64,000 nucleotides of DNA from Yinghuangia soli (GCF_021502675.1 NZ_JAKFHA010000005.1:269346-333345), one strand, 5' to 3'; shown: positions 40,712-49,902, counted from the first letter of the stretch. Translations and numbers: made by a program. The notes: a model not told the origin generated them from the letters alone.

Positions 40712-42508
40712 ATGACGAGCGAGCAGCGCACCGGCGAGAACTCCGCGGACCGCACGTTCACCCCGCCGCGGACGTCCCGGCACCACTACGACGTTTTGGT
40801 TGTCGGCTCGGGATTCGGCGGATCGGTCAGCGCGTTGCGGCTGACCGAGAAGGGATACCGGGTCGGTGTCCTGGAAGCGGGCCGCCGCTATTCCGATGCC
40901 GACCTCCCGCGCACCTCATGGGACCTGCGCAATTACCTGTGGGCGCCCTGGCTCGGGATGTTCGGAATCCAGCGCATCCATGTGCTCAAGGACGTCGTGG
41001 TGCTGGCCGGTGCGGGTGTCGGCGGTGGCTCGCTCAACTACGCCAACACGCTCTACGAACCGCCCGCGCCGTTCTTCCGCGACCGGCAGTGGGGGCATAT
41101 CACCGACTGGCAAGAGGAATTGTCGCCCTTCTACGCCCAGGCCCGGCGGATGCTCGGCGTCGTCGTCAATCCGCACATGACGCCCGCCGACGAGCACATG
41201 AAGGCGGTCGCCGAGGAGATGGGCAAGGGGGATACCTTCCACCTCGCCCCGGTCGCCGTGCTGTTCCCGCGGGAGGGAGAACGCCCAGGTCAGCAGGTCG
41301 ACGACCCGTTCTTCGGCGGCGCCGGACCGCGGCGTACCACCTGCACGCAGTGCGGCTCGTGCATGACCGGGTGCCGTGTCGGAGCCAAGAACACCCTGTT
41401 GAAGAACTACCTCCACCTCGCGGAGCGCGCGGGCGCGGAAGTGCACGCCGAGCGCACGGTCCGGCGCGTACGTCCGCTCGCAGGCGGGGGGTACGCCGTC
41501 GAGACTGTGCACACCGGCGCGCGGACAGGGCGCACTGCGCGGCGCACACTGCGGACCTGGACCGCCGACCAGGTCGTGTTCGCGGCCGGCACTCTCGGCA
41601 CCCAGCGGCTCCTGCACCGGATGGCCGACGAGGGCACCCTGCCGCGGCTCTCCGGCCGCCTCGGCGAACTCACCCGCACCAACTCCGAGGCCCTCATCGG
41701 CGCCGCGGCGCTGAAGACGGGCGTCGTGGACGCCACCGCGGGGGTGGCCATCACCTCGTCCTGGCACCCGGACGAGAACACCCACATCGAGCCGGTCCGC
41801 TACGGCAAGGGCTCCAACGCGATGGGCCTGCTGCAGACCCTCCTGACGGACGGCGACCGCCCGCGGCTGCGCCAGTTCTTCGGCCAGTTGGCCCGCGACC
41901 CGCGCAAGGCCCGCATGCTCAGCGTCCGCAACTGGTCCGAGCGCACGATCATCGCGCTCGTCATGCAGTCGCTGGACAACTCGCTGACCGTCTACCGCAA
42001 GAAGGGCCTGCTCGGCCGTACCAAGATCACCACCCGGCAGGGCCACGGCGAGCCGAACCCGAACTGGATCCCGGTCGGCCACGAGGCCATGGAACGCCTG
42101 GCCAAGCGCATCGACGGCATCCCGGGCGGGACTTTGGGCGATCTGTTCAACGTGCCGATGACCGCGCACATCCTGGGCGGGTGCGTGATCGGCGACTCGC
42201 CGGAGACAGGTGTGGTCGACCCGTACCACCGGGTGTACGGCCACCCGGGGCTGCACGTTCTCGATGGCGCCGCGGTGAGTGCGAACCTGGGGGTGAACCC
42301 GTCGCTGACCATCACCGCGCAGGCCGAGCGCGCTGTCGCGCTGTGGCCCAACAAGGGCGAGCTGGACATGCGGCCGGACCTCGGGGAGCCGTACCGGCGT
42401 ATCGCGTACGTCGAGCCGAGGACTCCGGCGGTCCCGGCCGATGCGCCGGGGGCGCTGCGGCTGCCGATCGTGGAGATCAAGGGAGGCCGGCCGAGCGGCA
42501 CGGCGTGA
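40712..42508 (+). CDS. FAD-dependent GMC oxidoreductase with Fe-S cysteine motif
   Basis: 598 aa flavoprotein of the GMC/cholesterol-oxidase-like group. The N-terminal FAD motif is VLVVGSGFGGSVSALRLTEKG, followed by GAGVGGGSLNYANTLYEP; the C-terminal HILGGCVIGDS...LDGAAVSANLGVNPSLTI completes the FAD site. A CxxCxxCxxxC motif (CTQCGSCMTGCRVGAKNTLLKNYL, near residue 211) is a [4Fe-4S]-type ligand set known in this subgroup. It would oxidise an alcohol or sterol-like substrate. The ATG at 40712 lacks a strong ribosome site. It diverges from the terpene synthase and is followed by lnt after 88 nt. Confidence 0.9.
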   Translation: MTSEQRTGENSADRTFTPPRTSRHHYDVLVVGSGFGGSVSALRLTEKGYRVGVLEAGRRYSDADLPRTSWDLRNYLWAPWLGMFGIQRIHVLKDVVVLAGAGVGGGSLNYANTLYEPPAPFFRDRQWGHITDWQEELSPFYAQARRMLGVVVNPHMTPADEHMKAVAEEMGKGDTFHLAPVAVLFPREGERPGQQVDDPFFGGAGPRRTTCTQCGSCMTGCRVGAKNTLLKNYLHLAERAGAEVHAERTVRRVRPLAGGGYAVETVHTGARTGRTARRTLRTWTADQVVFAAGTLGTQRLLHRMADEGTLPRLSGRLGELTRTNSEALIGAAALKTGVVDATAGVAITSSWHPDENTHIEPVRYGKGSNAMGLLQTLLTDGDRPRLRQFFGQLARDPRKARMLSVRNWSERTIIALVMQSLDNSLTVYRKKGLLGRTKITTRQGHGEPNPNWIPVGHEAMERLAKRIDGIPGGTLGDLFNVPMTAHILGGCVIGDSPETGVVDPYHRVYGHPGLHVLDGAAVSANLGVNPSLTITAQAERAVALWPNKGELDMRPDLGEPYRRIAYVEPRTPAVPADAPGALRLPIVEIKGGRPSGTA

Positions 42509-42596
42509 CGGGTGGCGCGCGGCGGGCGCCTGCCCTCGCGCGGGGCCGGTCAGGGGACAGTGGAGTGCGCCGCGGGCGGTGTGGTGAGATACCCCG

Positions 42597-44237
42597 ATGA
42601 GTACTAAGGGTGTTAGTGAGGCGGCGGCCGCGGACGGCGAGGCCGACGCGGCGGAGACCCCCGCCGCTCCTGCCGCGGGCGGCGTCCCCGCGCCCTTCGT
42701 GCCCGGCCGCTGGGGCCTCCTGCTCGCGCTGCTCGGCGGCGTCCTGCTCTTCGCCTCGTTCGAGCCGGTCGACCTGTGGCCGCTCGCGTTCGTCGGCCCC
42801 GCCCTGCTGATCGTGGCCCTCAAGGGACGCCGTCCCGCGGTCGCCTTCCGCTACGGCTTCGTCTTCGGCCTCGCCCTCTTCGCCCCGCTCGTGCTGTGGC
42901 TCGCGAACCTGGGGTGGCTGCCGTGGGTGGCCCTCACCCTCGCCGAGTCCGCCCTCTTCGGCCTGCTCACCATGCCCGTCCCCGCCCTCCTGCGCCGCAA
43001 GGCGTGGCCGGTGTGGATCGCCGCGTGGTGGATCGCCGTCGAGGCGATCCGCGGCCGCGAGCCGCTCGGCGGCTTCCCCTGGGGACGCCTCGCCTTCAGC
43101 CAGGCCGACTCGCCCGCCCTCGGCTGGGCGACCGTCGCCGGGGCACCCGGCCTCAGCCTGGTCGTCGTGCTCGTCCCGGTCGCCCTCGCGTGGCTGGTCC
43201 TCACCGCCCGCAAGAGCCCGCTGCCCGCGGTCGCGGCCCTGGTCGGCTCGCTCGCCGTGGTCGGCGCCGGCCCGCTGCTCCTGCCCGACGCCACCGGCGG
43301 CGGCCCGACCACCACCGTCGCCGCCGTCCAGGGCAACGTCCCGCGCGCCCGCAACCTCGAAGAGCAGACCCGGGTCCGCAACGTCACCGAGAACCACGTC
43401 AAGGCCACCCTGCAGCTGGCCGCCGACATCAAGGCCGGCAAGGTCCCCAAGCCCGAGCTGGTCATGTGGCCGGAGAACGCCACCGACTCCGACCCGCGCG
43501 AGGACCCGTACCTCGGCGCCCTCGTCCGCCAGGCCGTCGACGCGGTCGGCGTCCCGGTCCTGGTCGGCGCGATCCTGGACGGCGGCCCCGACGGCCGTCC
43601 GTACAACGCGGGTCTGATGTGGCGGCCGAGCACCGACCCGCAGCCGGGCCCGGGGGAGTGGTACGCCAAGCGCCACCTCGTGCCGTTCGGCGAGTACATC
43701 CCGATGCGCGACGTCCTCGGCGGCCTGGGCGACCTGCAGCTCATCCCGCGCGACTTCGAGCCCGGCCAGGACGACCCGGTCCTGTTCCGCACCGGCCCGA
43801 TCGTGCTCGCCGACACCATTTGCTACGAGGTCGGGTACGACGGCAACGTCCGCAGCACGGTCACCCCGGGCGCCAACCTCATGGTCATCCAGACCAACAA
43901 CGCGACGTACGAGCGAGGCGTGAGCTTCGGCCAGTCCGAGCAGCAGCTCGACATGGCCCGCATCCGCGCCGTCGAGCACAACCGCGCCACCGTCGTCGTC
44001 TCCACGGTCGGCATCAGCGCGGTCGTCGCCCCGGACGGCGCGATCATGTCGCGCACCGGCTTGTGGGAACCCGGCGTCCTGGTCGAGACCGTCCCACTGC
44101 GCGCCGGCACCACCCTCGCCGACCGGGTCGGCTACTGGCCCGAGCTGGCCGTCTGCCTGATCGCCCTGTACGGCGTGCTCGCCTGCGTCGACTGGCAGCG
44201 CACCGCAGCCCGGCTGCGCCGCCGCAAGGCCTCCTGA
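42597..44237 (+). CDS. lnt: apolipoprotein N-acyltransferase
   Basis: Integral membrane enzyme that adds the third acyl chain to lipoproteins; 546 aa. About seven hydrophobic segments lie in residues 38-225 and at the C terminus, with the nitrilase-like domain between them. The catalytic Glu is in LVMWPENATDSD (near 297), Lys in YAKRHLVPFGEYIP (near 360) and Cys in ADTICYEVGYDG (near 408). The window also encodes a probable lgt (49826) and at least one lipoprotein (14824). An Ala/Asp/Glu-rich N-terminal extension of about 35 residues precedes the first helix. Confidence 0.93.
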   Translation: MSTKGVSEAAAADGEADAAETPAAPAAGGVPAPFVPGRWGLLLALLGGVLLFASFEPVDLWPLAFVGPALLIVALKGRRPAVAFRYGFVFGLALFAPLVLWLANLGWLPWVALTLAESALFGLLTMPVPALLRRKAWPVWIAAWWIAVEAIRGREPLGGFPWGRLAFSQADSPALGWATVAGAPGLSLVVVLVPVALAWLVLTARKSPLPAVAALVGSLAVVGAGPLLLPDATGGGPTTTVAAVQGNVPRARNLEEQTRVRNVTENHVKATLQLAADIKAGKVPKPELVMWPENATDSDPREDPYLGALVRQAVDAVGVPVLVGAILDGGPDGRPYNAGLMWRPSTDPQPGPGEWYAKRHLVPFGEYIPMRDVLGGLGDLQLIPRDFEPGQDDPVLFRTGPIVLADTICYEVGYDGNVRSTVTPGANLMVIQTNNATYERGVSFGQSEQQLDMARIRAVEHNRATVVVSTVGISAVVAPDGAIMSRTGLWEPGVLVETVPLRAGTTLADRVGYWPELAVCLIALYGVLACVDWQRTAARLRRRKAS

Positions 44238-44386
44238 CCTGGCCCGCCCCTTCGAGGGGTACGGCAGCAACGGGCCCGAACTCCGTTACGGAACTGCCTC
44301 GGTCCTGCGTGTCGGCGCGGGCGGATAGCGTCCCGCCCCATCGATCAAGAACGACCGCCGACAGCCGGCGACGGAAGGACGAGCAC

Positions 44387-44803
44387 ATGGGCGCCTGGGG
44401 CTTCGGACCCTTCGAGAACGACAGCGCACTCGACTTCGCCGGCGACCTCGGCGACCTGCCGCCGGAGAGCGTCGTCCCGGCCCTGGCCGCCGCCATGCGC
44501 GACGCCGCCACGTCCGACGAGTACCTCGAAGTGGACGACATCGGCAACGCACTCGCCGCCGCCTGCCTCGTGGCCGGCCGCGTCGACCCCTCGGTCATGA
44601 CCGACCCCAACGGCAAGGACCACCTGGAGACGCTCGCATTCGAAGCCGACCCGGAACTGCGCCGCCTCGCCCGCGCCGCCTTCGCCCGCGCCTTCATGCC
44701 GCACGACAACGAGTGGTACGACCTCTGGGACGAGGCCGAGGCTCTGGACAAGGTCCGCGCAGCCCACGAGCCCTACCTCCTCGCCCTCGGCCCCGCAGAC
44801 TGA
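44387..44803 (+). CDS. DUF4259 domain protein
   Basis: 138 aa soluble, acidic protein. The N-terminal MGAWGFGPFENDSALDFAGDL is the hallmark of DUF4259, a family of unknown function found across actinobacteria. The rest is helical, with the pattern EYLEVDDIGNALAAACLVAGR and a C-terminal SNEWYDLWDEAEA-like segment (DNEWYDLWDEAEALDKV). ATG 44387 has AAGGA seven nucleotides upstream. It is separated from lnt by 149 nt and likely has its own promoter. Confidence 0.85.
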   Translation: MGAWGFGPFENDSALDFAGDLGDLPPESVVPALAAAMRDAATSDEYLEVDDIGNALAAACLVAGRVDPSVMTDPNGKDHLETLAFEADPELRRLARAAFARAFMPHDNEWYDLWDEAEALDKVRAAHEPYLLALGPAD

Positions 44804-44898
44804 CCGCAGCGCGCCCGGGTCTGGTATTCGCGCCACTCCGGCGGGACGCTGGAACTCGTCAGCTCCGTCCACGAGTTCGTGTCTCCAGGAGGCGCGCC

Positions 44899-45249
44899 GT
44901 GTTCGTCGCCACCGTGCTTGTCTCGGCACTCCTCGCCGCCGCACTCACCGCCTCCGCGCTGCTCAAGATGAGCCACAAGCGCGACATCGTGCAGCAGTAC
45001 GCCGCCCTCGGCGTCCCCGAGGACAAGCTCGACTACCTGGCCGTCCTCCTCCTCGCGGGCGCGGGCGGCCTCGTCATCGGCCTGTTCTGGTGGCCCCTGG
45101 GAGTAGCCGCCGCGATCGGCGTGATCCTGTACTTCCTGGGCGCCGTCGCGTTCCACGTCCGCGCCCGCGAACTCAAGACCGCCCCGGCGCCCGTCGTGCT
45201 GGCCCTGGTGGCCCTTGCCGCCCTCATCCTGCGGCTGACGACCCGCTGA
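44899..45249 (+). CDS. DoxX-like small membrane protein
   Basis: 116 aa with four hydrophobic helices (FVATVLVSALLAAALTASALL, LDYLAVLLLAGAGGLVIGLFW, LGVAAAIGVILYFLGAVAFHV, PVVLALVALAALILRL). The topology and the ALGVPEDKLDYLAVLLLAGA segment match the DoxX/DoxX-like family of small four-helix membrane proteins, some of which are linked to redox or stress functions. GTG 44899 has AGGAGG six nucleotides upstream. It lies convergent to the oxygenase pair with only 18 nt between stops. Confidence 0.82.
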   Translation: MFVATVLVSALLAAALTASALLKMSHKRDIVQQYAALGVPEDKLDYLAVLLLAGAGGLVIGLFWWPLGVAAAIGVILYFLGAVAFHVRARELKTAPAPVVLALVALAALILRLTTR

Positions 45250-45267
45250 GCGACCGCAGCCGCGGCG

Positions 45268-46047
45268 TCAGGGCCACGAAACCGGGGGCACCAGATCGGT
45301 ATCGCTCACCGTGTACGTCAGCTCGGGGTAGACGAAGTCCGCCTCGTCGTTCTCCCGGCGGCGCAGCCGGTAGAACTCCCGCTGCTGCTCCTCATCGGCC
45401 GATACCAGGGGCGCGCCCTGGGGAAGATACGGCTGCCCGTCGCGGAACCGGACGACGGTCTTCGAGGTCCGGAACGTCACGCCCAGCCAAGGGTTGTCCG
45501 CCGTATCGAGCGCCGACGCGTCGAACAGAATCCTGTGTGTCATACGGCGATTCGCGTCCACCGAGAACGCGACGACGCTGTTGTGCGCGAGCGGCACTTC
45601 GAGCTTCTCGCCCGACTCTTTCGCGGCGAAGACCAGCTTCCGCGACGGGCCCGCGTCGGCGTCCTGGTAGCAGGAGAAGACGGCGACGTACGACCCGTCG
45701 GCCAGATCGAGTGCCTGGTCGGAATGGCCGCCCATGGTCCGGTAGGCGTTCGTGTAGCCCTCGATCAGCGCATTGTCGAAGGCGGCCGAAATCCCCGCCC
45801 GTTCTTGGACCTTCCGCGCAAGGCGCTCATGCACCGCGCGGAAGCACTGTGCGGGATTGCCGTACCGGGTGGTGGTCCGGACGAGGGGGACGCCGCCCGC
45901 CTCGTCGACCTTGGTCAGCACGGCCCCGCGCCGCCCTTTTCCCAAGTCCTCCCAGCGCACCGACGCGGACAGTTCCGCGTACAGATCGTCCTCGGCCGGC
46001 ACCCCAGCCAGGATGATCTCGTCCGCGAGCCTAGCCCCGGGGCGCAA
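45268..46047 (-). CDS. 2-oxoglutarate/Fe(II) oxygenase-like protein, second of pair
   Basis: 259 aa, AlkB-like fold by motif. The HxD is in YRTMGGHSDQALDLADGSYVAVFSCY (near residue 108), the distal His in RRMTHRILFD (near 170), and a co-substrate Arg is plausible in WLGVTFRTSKT. C-terminal residues are polar. It overlaps the upstream oxygenase gene by 17 nt, so the two are translated together. Whether it repairs nucleic acid or hydroxylates protein or small molecules is unknown. It shows more A/T in third positions than core genes nearby. Confidence 0.72.
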   Translation of the reverse strand: MRPGARLADEIILAGVPAEDDLYAELSASVRWEDLGKGRRGAVLTKVDEAGGVPLVRTTTRYGNPAQCFRAVHERLARKVQERAGISAAFDNALIEGYTNAYRTMGGHSDQALDLADGSYVAVFSCYQDADAGPSRKLVFAAKESGEKLEVPLAHNSVVAFSVDANRRMTHRILFDASALDTADNPWLGVTFRTSKTVVRFRDGQPYLPQGAPLVSADEEQQREFYRLRRRENDEADFVYPELTYTVSDTDLVPPVSWP

Positions 46048-47260
46048 CGTAGTCCCCGGAGTTCATGCTGAAGCGAAATCTGTCGCCGTAGTCGATGAAC
46101 GACGCGGTCCTGTTCTCCTCGGCGTACAGCCGGCGCAGCTCGTCCATGCCGGCTTCCGTGGGCGGCTCCAACGCCACCAGGCCCGAGGCCGCCTTGAGGA
46201 ACGTACGACCGTCCCTGTGGACGGCCTCTGTGCTCGAACAACGTACGACGTAGCCCAGGCGGGTCGGGAGGGCCTCGGGATCCAGTCCCGAGGGCCGGAC
46301 TTCGTGCGTGTACAGGCGGTTGGTGGACAGCGGCATGAAGAACACAGAGCCAGGATGGAGCGTCACACCGAACTGCTCAGGAAGCCCGCGCACATCCTGC
46401 CCCTCTGCCGACTCCTTGAGCCGAAAGCGCAGCCGCGTCAGCGCACTGGCACCCTTCAAGCCAAGGTCGAACGGGCCCTCAGCCAACGGCTGCAGATGGT
46501 CGAGCCGGTCGTAGAACGTACAGAAGGCCATGATCCCGTCGGCGGGCATGTCCTTGGTCTTGTCGGCGTGGGCCGAGATCCGCGCCTTGGACTGCTTGCG
46601 CTCAGCCGTGGCAAGGGTGTTGTGGTAGATCTGCGCAAGGACATGGTTCAGCGGCGCCTGCCCCTGGAACACGGCCGCGGCCTCACGATTGAGCGCCCCG
46701 ACGATGTCCGCATCGGTTGCTCCGAAGCCCTCGGTCGGCCCTGAGAGATTCGTCGAACACCGAAGCAGCCGGAAGTGCAGCTCGTCGCCGTTCCTGCTGA
46801 CCGGTGTCAGATAGATCCCGCTGCGATGTGCCGTACCCGGCTTCGTGGACTCCGTCAGAGCCTGGAACACGTGCTCCGCACGAATCCGCCCGAAGTGGTC
46901 ATCGGCGGGTTCGAAGAAGCGGGGGTAGTACACCCCGACACCGTGGACGCGCAGAGGAACCCGGCCGCGACCGACGACAGCCCAAGGCTCACCGCCGTCC
47001 TCGCGATAGCCATCCGACAACTCGCGGACCACGAATACCCGGGCGGCGCCGTGCAGTCGGCTGCGGTCGATCGCAGAAACGTCGCCGCACAGGTACACGG
47101 TCTTCTGCGTCAGGTCATACGCACCCGAGGCAAGATCCTCCGGCGTGATCACCGATCCGAAGAAGTCTGCCGCCAGGCCGTCGCCGTGCACTGCCGACGG
47201 TGCCACCAGGACGTGGCAGGCATCCTCGATACGGGCCTCGGCCGTTTCCGGCACAGACAT
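46031..47260 (-). CDS. 2-oxoglutarate/Fe(II) oxygenase-like protein, first of pair
   Basis: 409 aa from ATG 47260; a TTG at 47293 is an alternative and neither has a strong ribosome site. The C-terminal half carries an AlkB-like site: ARISAHADKTKDMPADGIMAFCTFYD (HxD near 236), FFMPLSTNRLYTHEVRPS (distal His near 320) and LPTRLGYVVRCSSTEAVH (Arg). The N-terminal half (about 1-180) has no motif I recognise. Both genes of the pair keep a full iron set, so they may act in sequence or as a heteromer. They lie in a patch with a GntR regulator and a pseudogene that looks accessory. Confidence 0.7.
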   Translation of the reverse strand: MSVPETAEARIEDACHVLVAPSAVHGDGLAADFFGSVITPEDLASGAYDLTQKTVYLCGDVSAIDRSRLHGAARVFVVRELSDGYREDGGEPWAVVGRGRVPLRVHGVGVYYPRFFEPADDHFGRIRAEHVFQALTESTKPGTAHRSGIYLTPVSRNGDELHFRLLRCSTNLSGPTEGFGATDADIVGALNREAAAVFQGQAPLNHVLAQIYHNTLATAERKQSKARISAHADKTKDMPADGIMAFCTFYDRLDHLQPLAEGPFDLGLKGASALTRLRFRLKESAEGQDVRGLPEQFGVTLHPGSVFFMPLSTNRLYTHEVRPSGLDPEALPTRLGYVVRCSSTEAVHRDGRTFLKAASGLVALEPPTEAGMDELRRLYAEENRTASFIDYGDRFRFSMNSGDYVAPRG

Positions 47261-47377
47261 ATTCGGACGGTACCTTGCGCCCCGCATATTCAAGGGCCCT
47301 GCGGGGGCCTGCGCCCAGACGGTCGTCAGATCGGCCCGATGCTCACACGGCCTCCGAATACCCGACGACGGCGCACC

Positions 47378-47827
47378 TCAGTAGCCATGCGGCGGCGCCG
47401 TATCCCGGGGTGCGGGCTCGCACCGCCTGCAATAGCAAGGCGGGTACGCCATGGTCGTCAGCAAGGGAAGTTCGCCGGCCCGGGTCAACCTCCTTTCCAC
47501 GAGAGGGACTTCCTCGCCGCTCTCGGCGTCGACCCGGTACACCCGCATCGTCATCTCGCGTGGCGACGGCCTCGCATTGCGACGGCTCGGCCGTCGCGGA
47601 GCAGTTTCGCTCGGCCCATCGTGCTCGACGGGCCGTTCGGAGACTGCTTTCCCAAGTTCGGCCGTGAGGGCGAGCATCACGGTGCGAGCCTGCGTCCGAG
47701 TGAGATGGAAGCAGTCCCAGCCGGCTTCGGCGACAGAGCCGTGATGACCGTCGAGCGCGATCTCGATTGGTCGGTCCGGGTCTCCGGTGGGTTTGACGCG
47801 CACAGCCTGAGGCCGCTTCTTGTGCAT
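47378..47827 (-). CDS. small protein of unknown function with CxCxxC
   Basis: 149 aa, not recognised. ATG 47827 is chosen for the GGGAG five nucleotides upstream; an in-frame start at 47869 is weaker. The sequence is basic at the start (MHKKRPQAVRVK), has a helix-forming middle (LTRTQARTVMLALTAELGKAV), a basic Pro/Arg-rich linker and a C-terminal CYCRRC motif that could bind metal. It diverges from the GntR regulator across the GTTCT-type operator, so it is a likely target of that regulator. Confidence 0.6.
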   Translation of the reverse strand: MHKKRPQAVRVKPTGDPDRPIEIALDGHHGSVAEAGWDCFHLTRTQARTVMLALTAELGKAVSERPVEHDGPSETAPRRPSRRNARPSPREMTMRVYRVDAESGEEVPLVERRLTRAGELPLLTTMAYPPCYCRRCEPAPRDTAPPHGY

Positions 47828-47903
47828 CGCAGCTCCCGATGTCGGGCATGGCCAATCGCCGAAAGTCACCTCTTGTGGCAGTGGGTGACCACCGATTTAT
47901 AGT

Positions 47904-47954
47904 GTTCTAGAGCAGTGAGCATCGTCAAGGCATTGTTCTGAAGTGCTCTAGAAC
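47904..47954. promoter_or_regulatory. GntR operator: 11-bp inverted repeat
   Basis: GTTCTAGAGCA (47904-47914) and TGCTCTAGAAC (47944-47954) are perfect inverted copies; each arm is itself centred on CTAG, so two dimer sites are possible. A third half site, GTTCT, lies at 47934-47938. The right arm ends 10 nt before the GntR start and abuts its CAGGAG ribosome site, which predicts autorepression. Confidence 0.75.
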
Positions 47955-47964
47955 AGGAGTTGCT

Positions 47965-48699
47965 GTGATCAGCCCCGAAGCCCTGCCGCCGTATCAGCGC
48001 ATCGCCGCCGGAATCCGTGCGCGCATCGACCGCGGTGAACTCCGGCCCGGCGACCGCATTCCGTCGGTGCGCGAGATCATGGCCGACGAAGGCGTCTCGA
48101 CAGCCACCGCGACGCGGGTCGCGGCCGTACTTCGCGCTGACGGCTACGCCCACTCCATCCCTGGCGTCGGCACCATCGTTGCCGTCCCCAAGAAGTCGAC
48201 CAGCGGCCCCGACCGGCTGGCCCTGCTGCGCGCCACGGGCTCCGGATTCAGGTCCGGCGAGAACGTCGAGATCGTCGGCGCCGAACTCGCCGCAGCGCCG
48301 GCCGATGTCGCCGACGCGCTCGGTATGGACGAAGGCGCCGAAGTCGTACGGCGGCAAAGGCTCTACCGGGACGACGAGGGCGTCGTCACCGTCTCCACGT
48401 CATGGCTGCCGGGCGCCTTCGCCGACGCCGCTCCGGAACTACTCGTTGCCCAGCCACTACCGGCCATGACCTTCGGCCTCGTCGAAGAACGAACCGGCCG
48501 CCGCGCTGCGCGCCGACGTGATGTCGTGGCAGTCCGCCCCGCCCCCGATGACGCGGCAGCCATCCTCGGCATCGCCCCGGGCGCAGCCGCTTTGACGATG
48601 ACCAACCTCTACTGGGACCAACACGGCGACGCCACTGAGTACGCCGTCGACGTACTCGCTCCTGGGCGTGAACTCTCCGCCCATTACGACCTCGAGTAG
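47965..48699 (+). CDS. GntR/HutC-family transcriptional regulator
   Basis: 244 aa. The N-terminal winged helix is canonical (PPYQRIAAGIRARIDRGELRPGDRIPSVREIMADEGVSTATATRVAAVLRADGY, residues 6-60) and the C-terminal effector domain (about 90-240) is of the UTRA/HutC type, with FGLVEERTG and a late LTMTNLYWDQHGDATEYAVDVL. GTG 47965 has CAGGAG upstream. The operator between it and the divergent small protein supports autoregulation. KorSA-like regulators of integrative elements also belong to this family, but no other element genes are present. Confidence 0.9.
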   Translation: MISPEALPPYQRIAAGIRARIDRGELRPGDRIPSVREIMADEGVSTATATRVAAVLRADGYAHSIPGVGTIVAVPKKSTSGPDRLALLRATGSGFRSGENVEIVGAELAAAPADVADALGMDEGAEVVRRQRLYRDDEGVVTVSTSWLPGAFADAAPELLVAQPLPAMTFGLVEERTGRRAARRRDVVAVRPAPDDAAAILGIAPGAAALTMTNLYWDQHGDATEYAVDVLAPGRELSAHYDLE

Positions 48700-48808
48700 G
48701 CCGCCCCGCCCGAGAATGAACCGTGGCGATGGTTCCCGCGGGGGACTGGCGTCCCTGTGAGCGCGGATGCACGGCCATCAACGTCTCGGCATGCCACGGG
48801 AGCTGGTC

Positions 48809-49902
48809 GTGACCGCATTCATCGGGCGGGTGTGGCAGCTGGCGCAGCTTGATCGCCAGCTGAGTGCGGTGCGGCGCCGGATAGGCCCGGGAGAGCGTCC
48901 GGGGCGGGCGATCCTCGTGCGTGGTCGACGCCAGGTGGGGAAGTCGCGCTTGGCCGAGGAGTTTGTCGAGCGCGCCGGCGTTCCCGCAGTGTTCTTCACG
49001 GCGTCGACCGGCTGTACGGCCGAGCAACTGGAACTGTTCGCACGCACAGCCGCGGCTTCGAATCTCCATGCTGCGTACCTGTTCGACGACCTGCGGCCTG
49101 ACAGTTGGGAGTCCGCGCTCGAACTGTTCGCCACTGCGGCGGTCGGCGATGCTCCCTGCATTCTGGTGTTGGACGGGCTGCCGGAGCTGGTCGCCGCTGA
49201 TCCGGCGCTCGAAGCCACCTTGCAGAAGGTCTTCGATCGCGTGCTGTCGCGGTTGCCTGTCTTGGTGATCGGCTCGGGGAGCGGAGCTTCACCAACATCG
49301 GCCAGGCGGCCGGCGGCATTACGAACGCAGCTGTGGGGCGTGGGCTCGGCACGCTGACCGACAAGCGCATCGTCGCGGGGGAGCATCCGCTGTCCACCAA
49401 ACCGTCGAGGGAGACCCGTTACCGCGTCGCGGACCCGCATCTCCGGCTGTGGCTCGCCCATGTCGGCCCGTACCTTCCGGAGATCGAGCGAGGCCGCGGC
49501 GACCGGGTCGTCGAGCGCCTGCGGCGGGCCTGGCCGTCGTGGCGCGGCCGTGCCGTCGAGCCGATCGTCCGGGAGGCTCTGGCGCGGCTTCCGGAGAATG
49601 AACTCCCGCCCGGATGCCAGGTCTTCGGGGGGTACTGGACGCGCACCAACGACCCCGAGATCGACCTGGTGGCTGCGGACCGCGAGCCGGTGGCCAAGCA
49701 CGTTGCCGCAGTCGGGTCGATCAAATGGCTGGAGAACAGCCCGTTCGACGGCCGTGACCTGTCCCGGCTACTGGTGCATCGGACACAACTTCCCGGTGCG
49801 ACGGACGACACCCCGCCTCTCGTCGTCAGCCGTTCGGGGGTGTCGTTGCCGGGGCTTCCGTACGTGTACGACCCGGCGCGTCTGCTGGGTGCTTGGGAGT
49901 GA
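48809..49902 (+). pseudogene. deleted, frameshifted DUF234-type AAA ATPase
   Basis: The N-terminal part (from GTG 48809, with GGGAG upstream) is an ATPase: VTAFIGR start, Walker A RGRRQVGKSRLAEEF, FFTAST and a Walker-B-like CILVLDGLPELVAADP. The frame then runs into nonsense after VLVIGS near 49272 and stops at 49357. The continuation is in another frame, GERSFTNIGQAAGGITNAAVGRGLGTLTDKR from about 49276, and goes on through a DUF234-type C-terminal region to 49902. The central lid region of this family, roughly 150 residues, is missing, so an internal deletion joined the two halves out of frame. The intact relative in this window is at 59478-60995. The 3' end overlaps the convergent lgt. Confidence 0.8.

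Noticed and set aside
47378-49902. Integrative element (pSAM2/AICE type) suggested by the KorSA-like GntR regulator
   Set aside because: No integrase, excisionase, replication or transfer gene and no tRNA attachment site is visible, so only an accessory patch is claimed.
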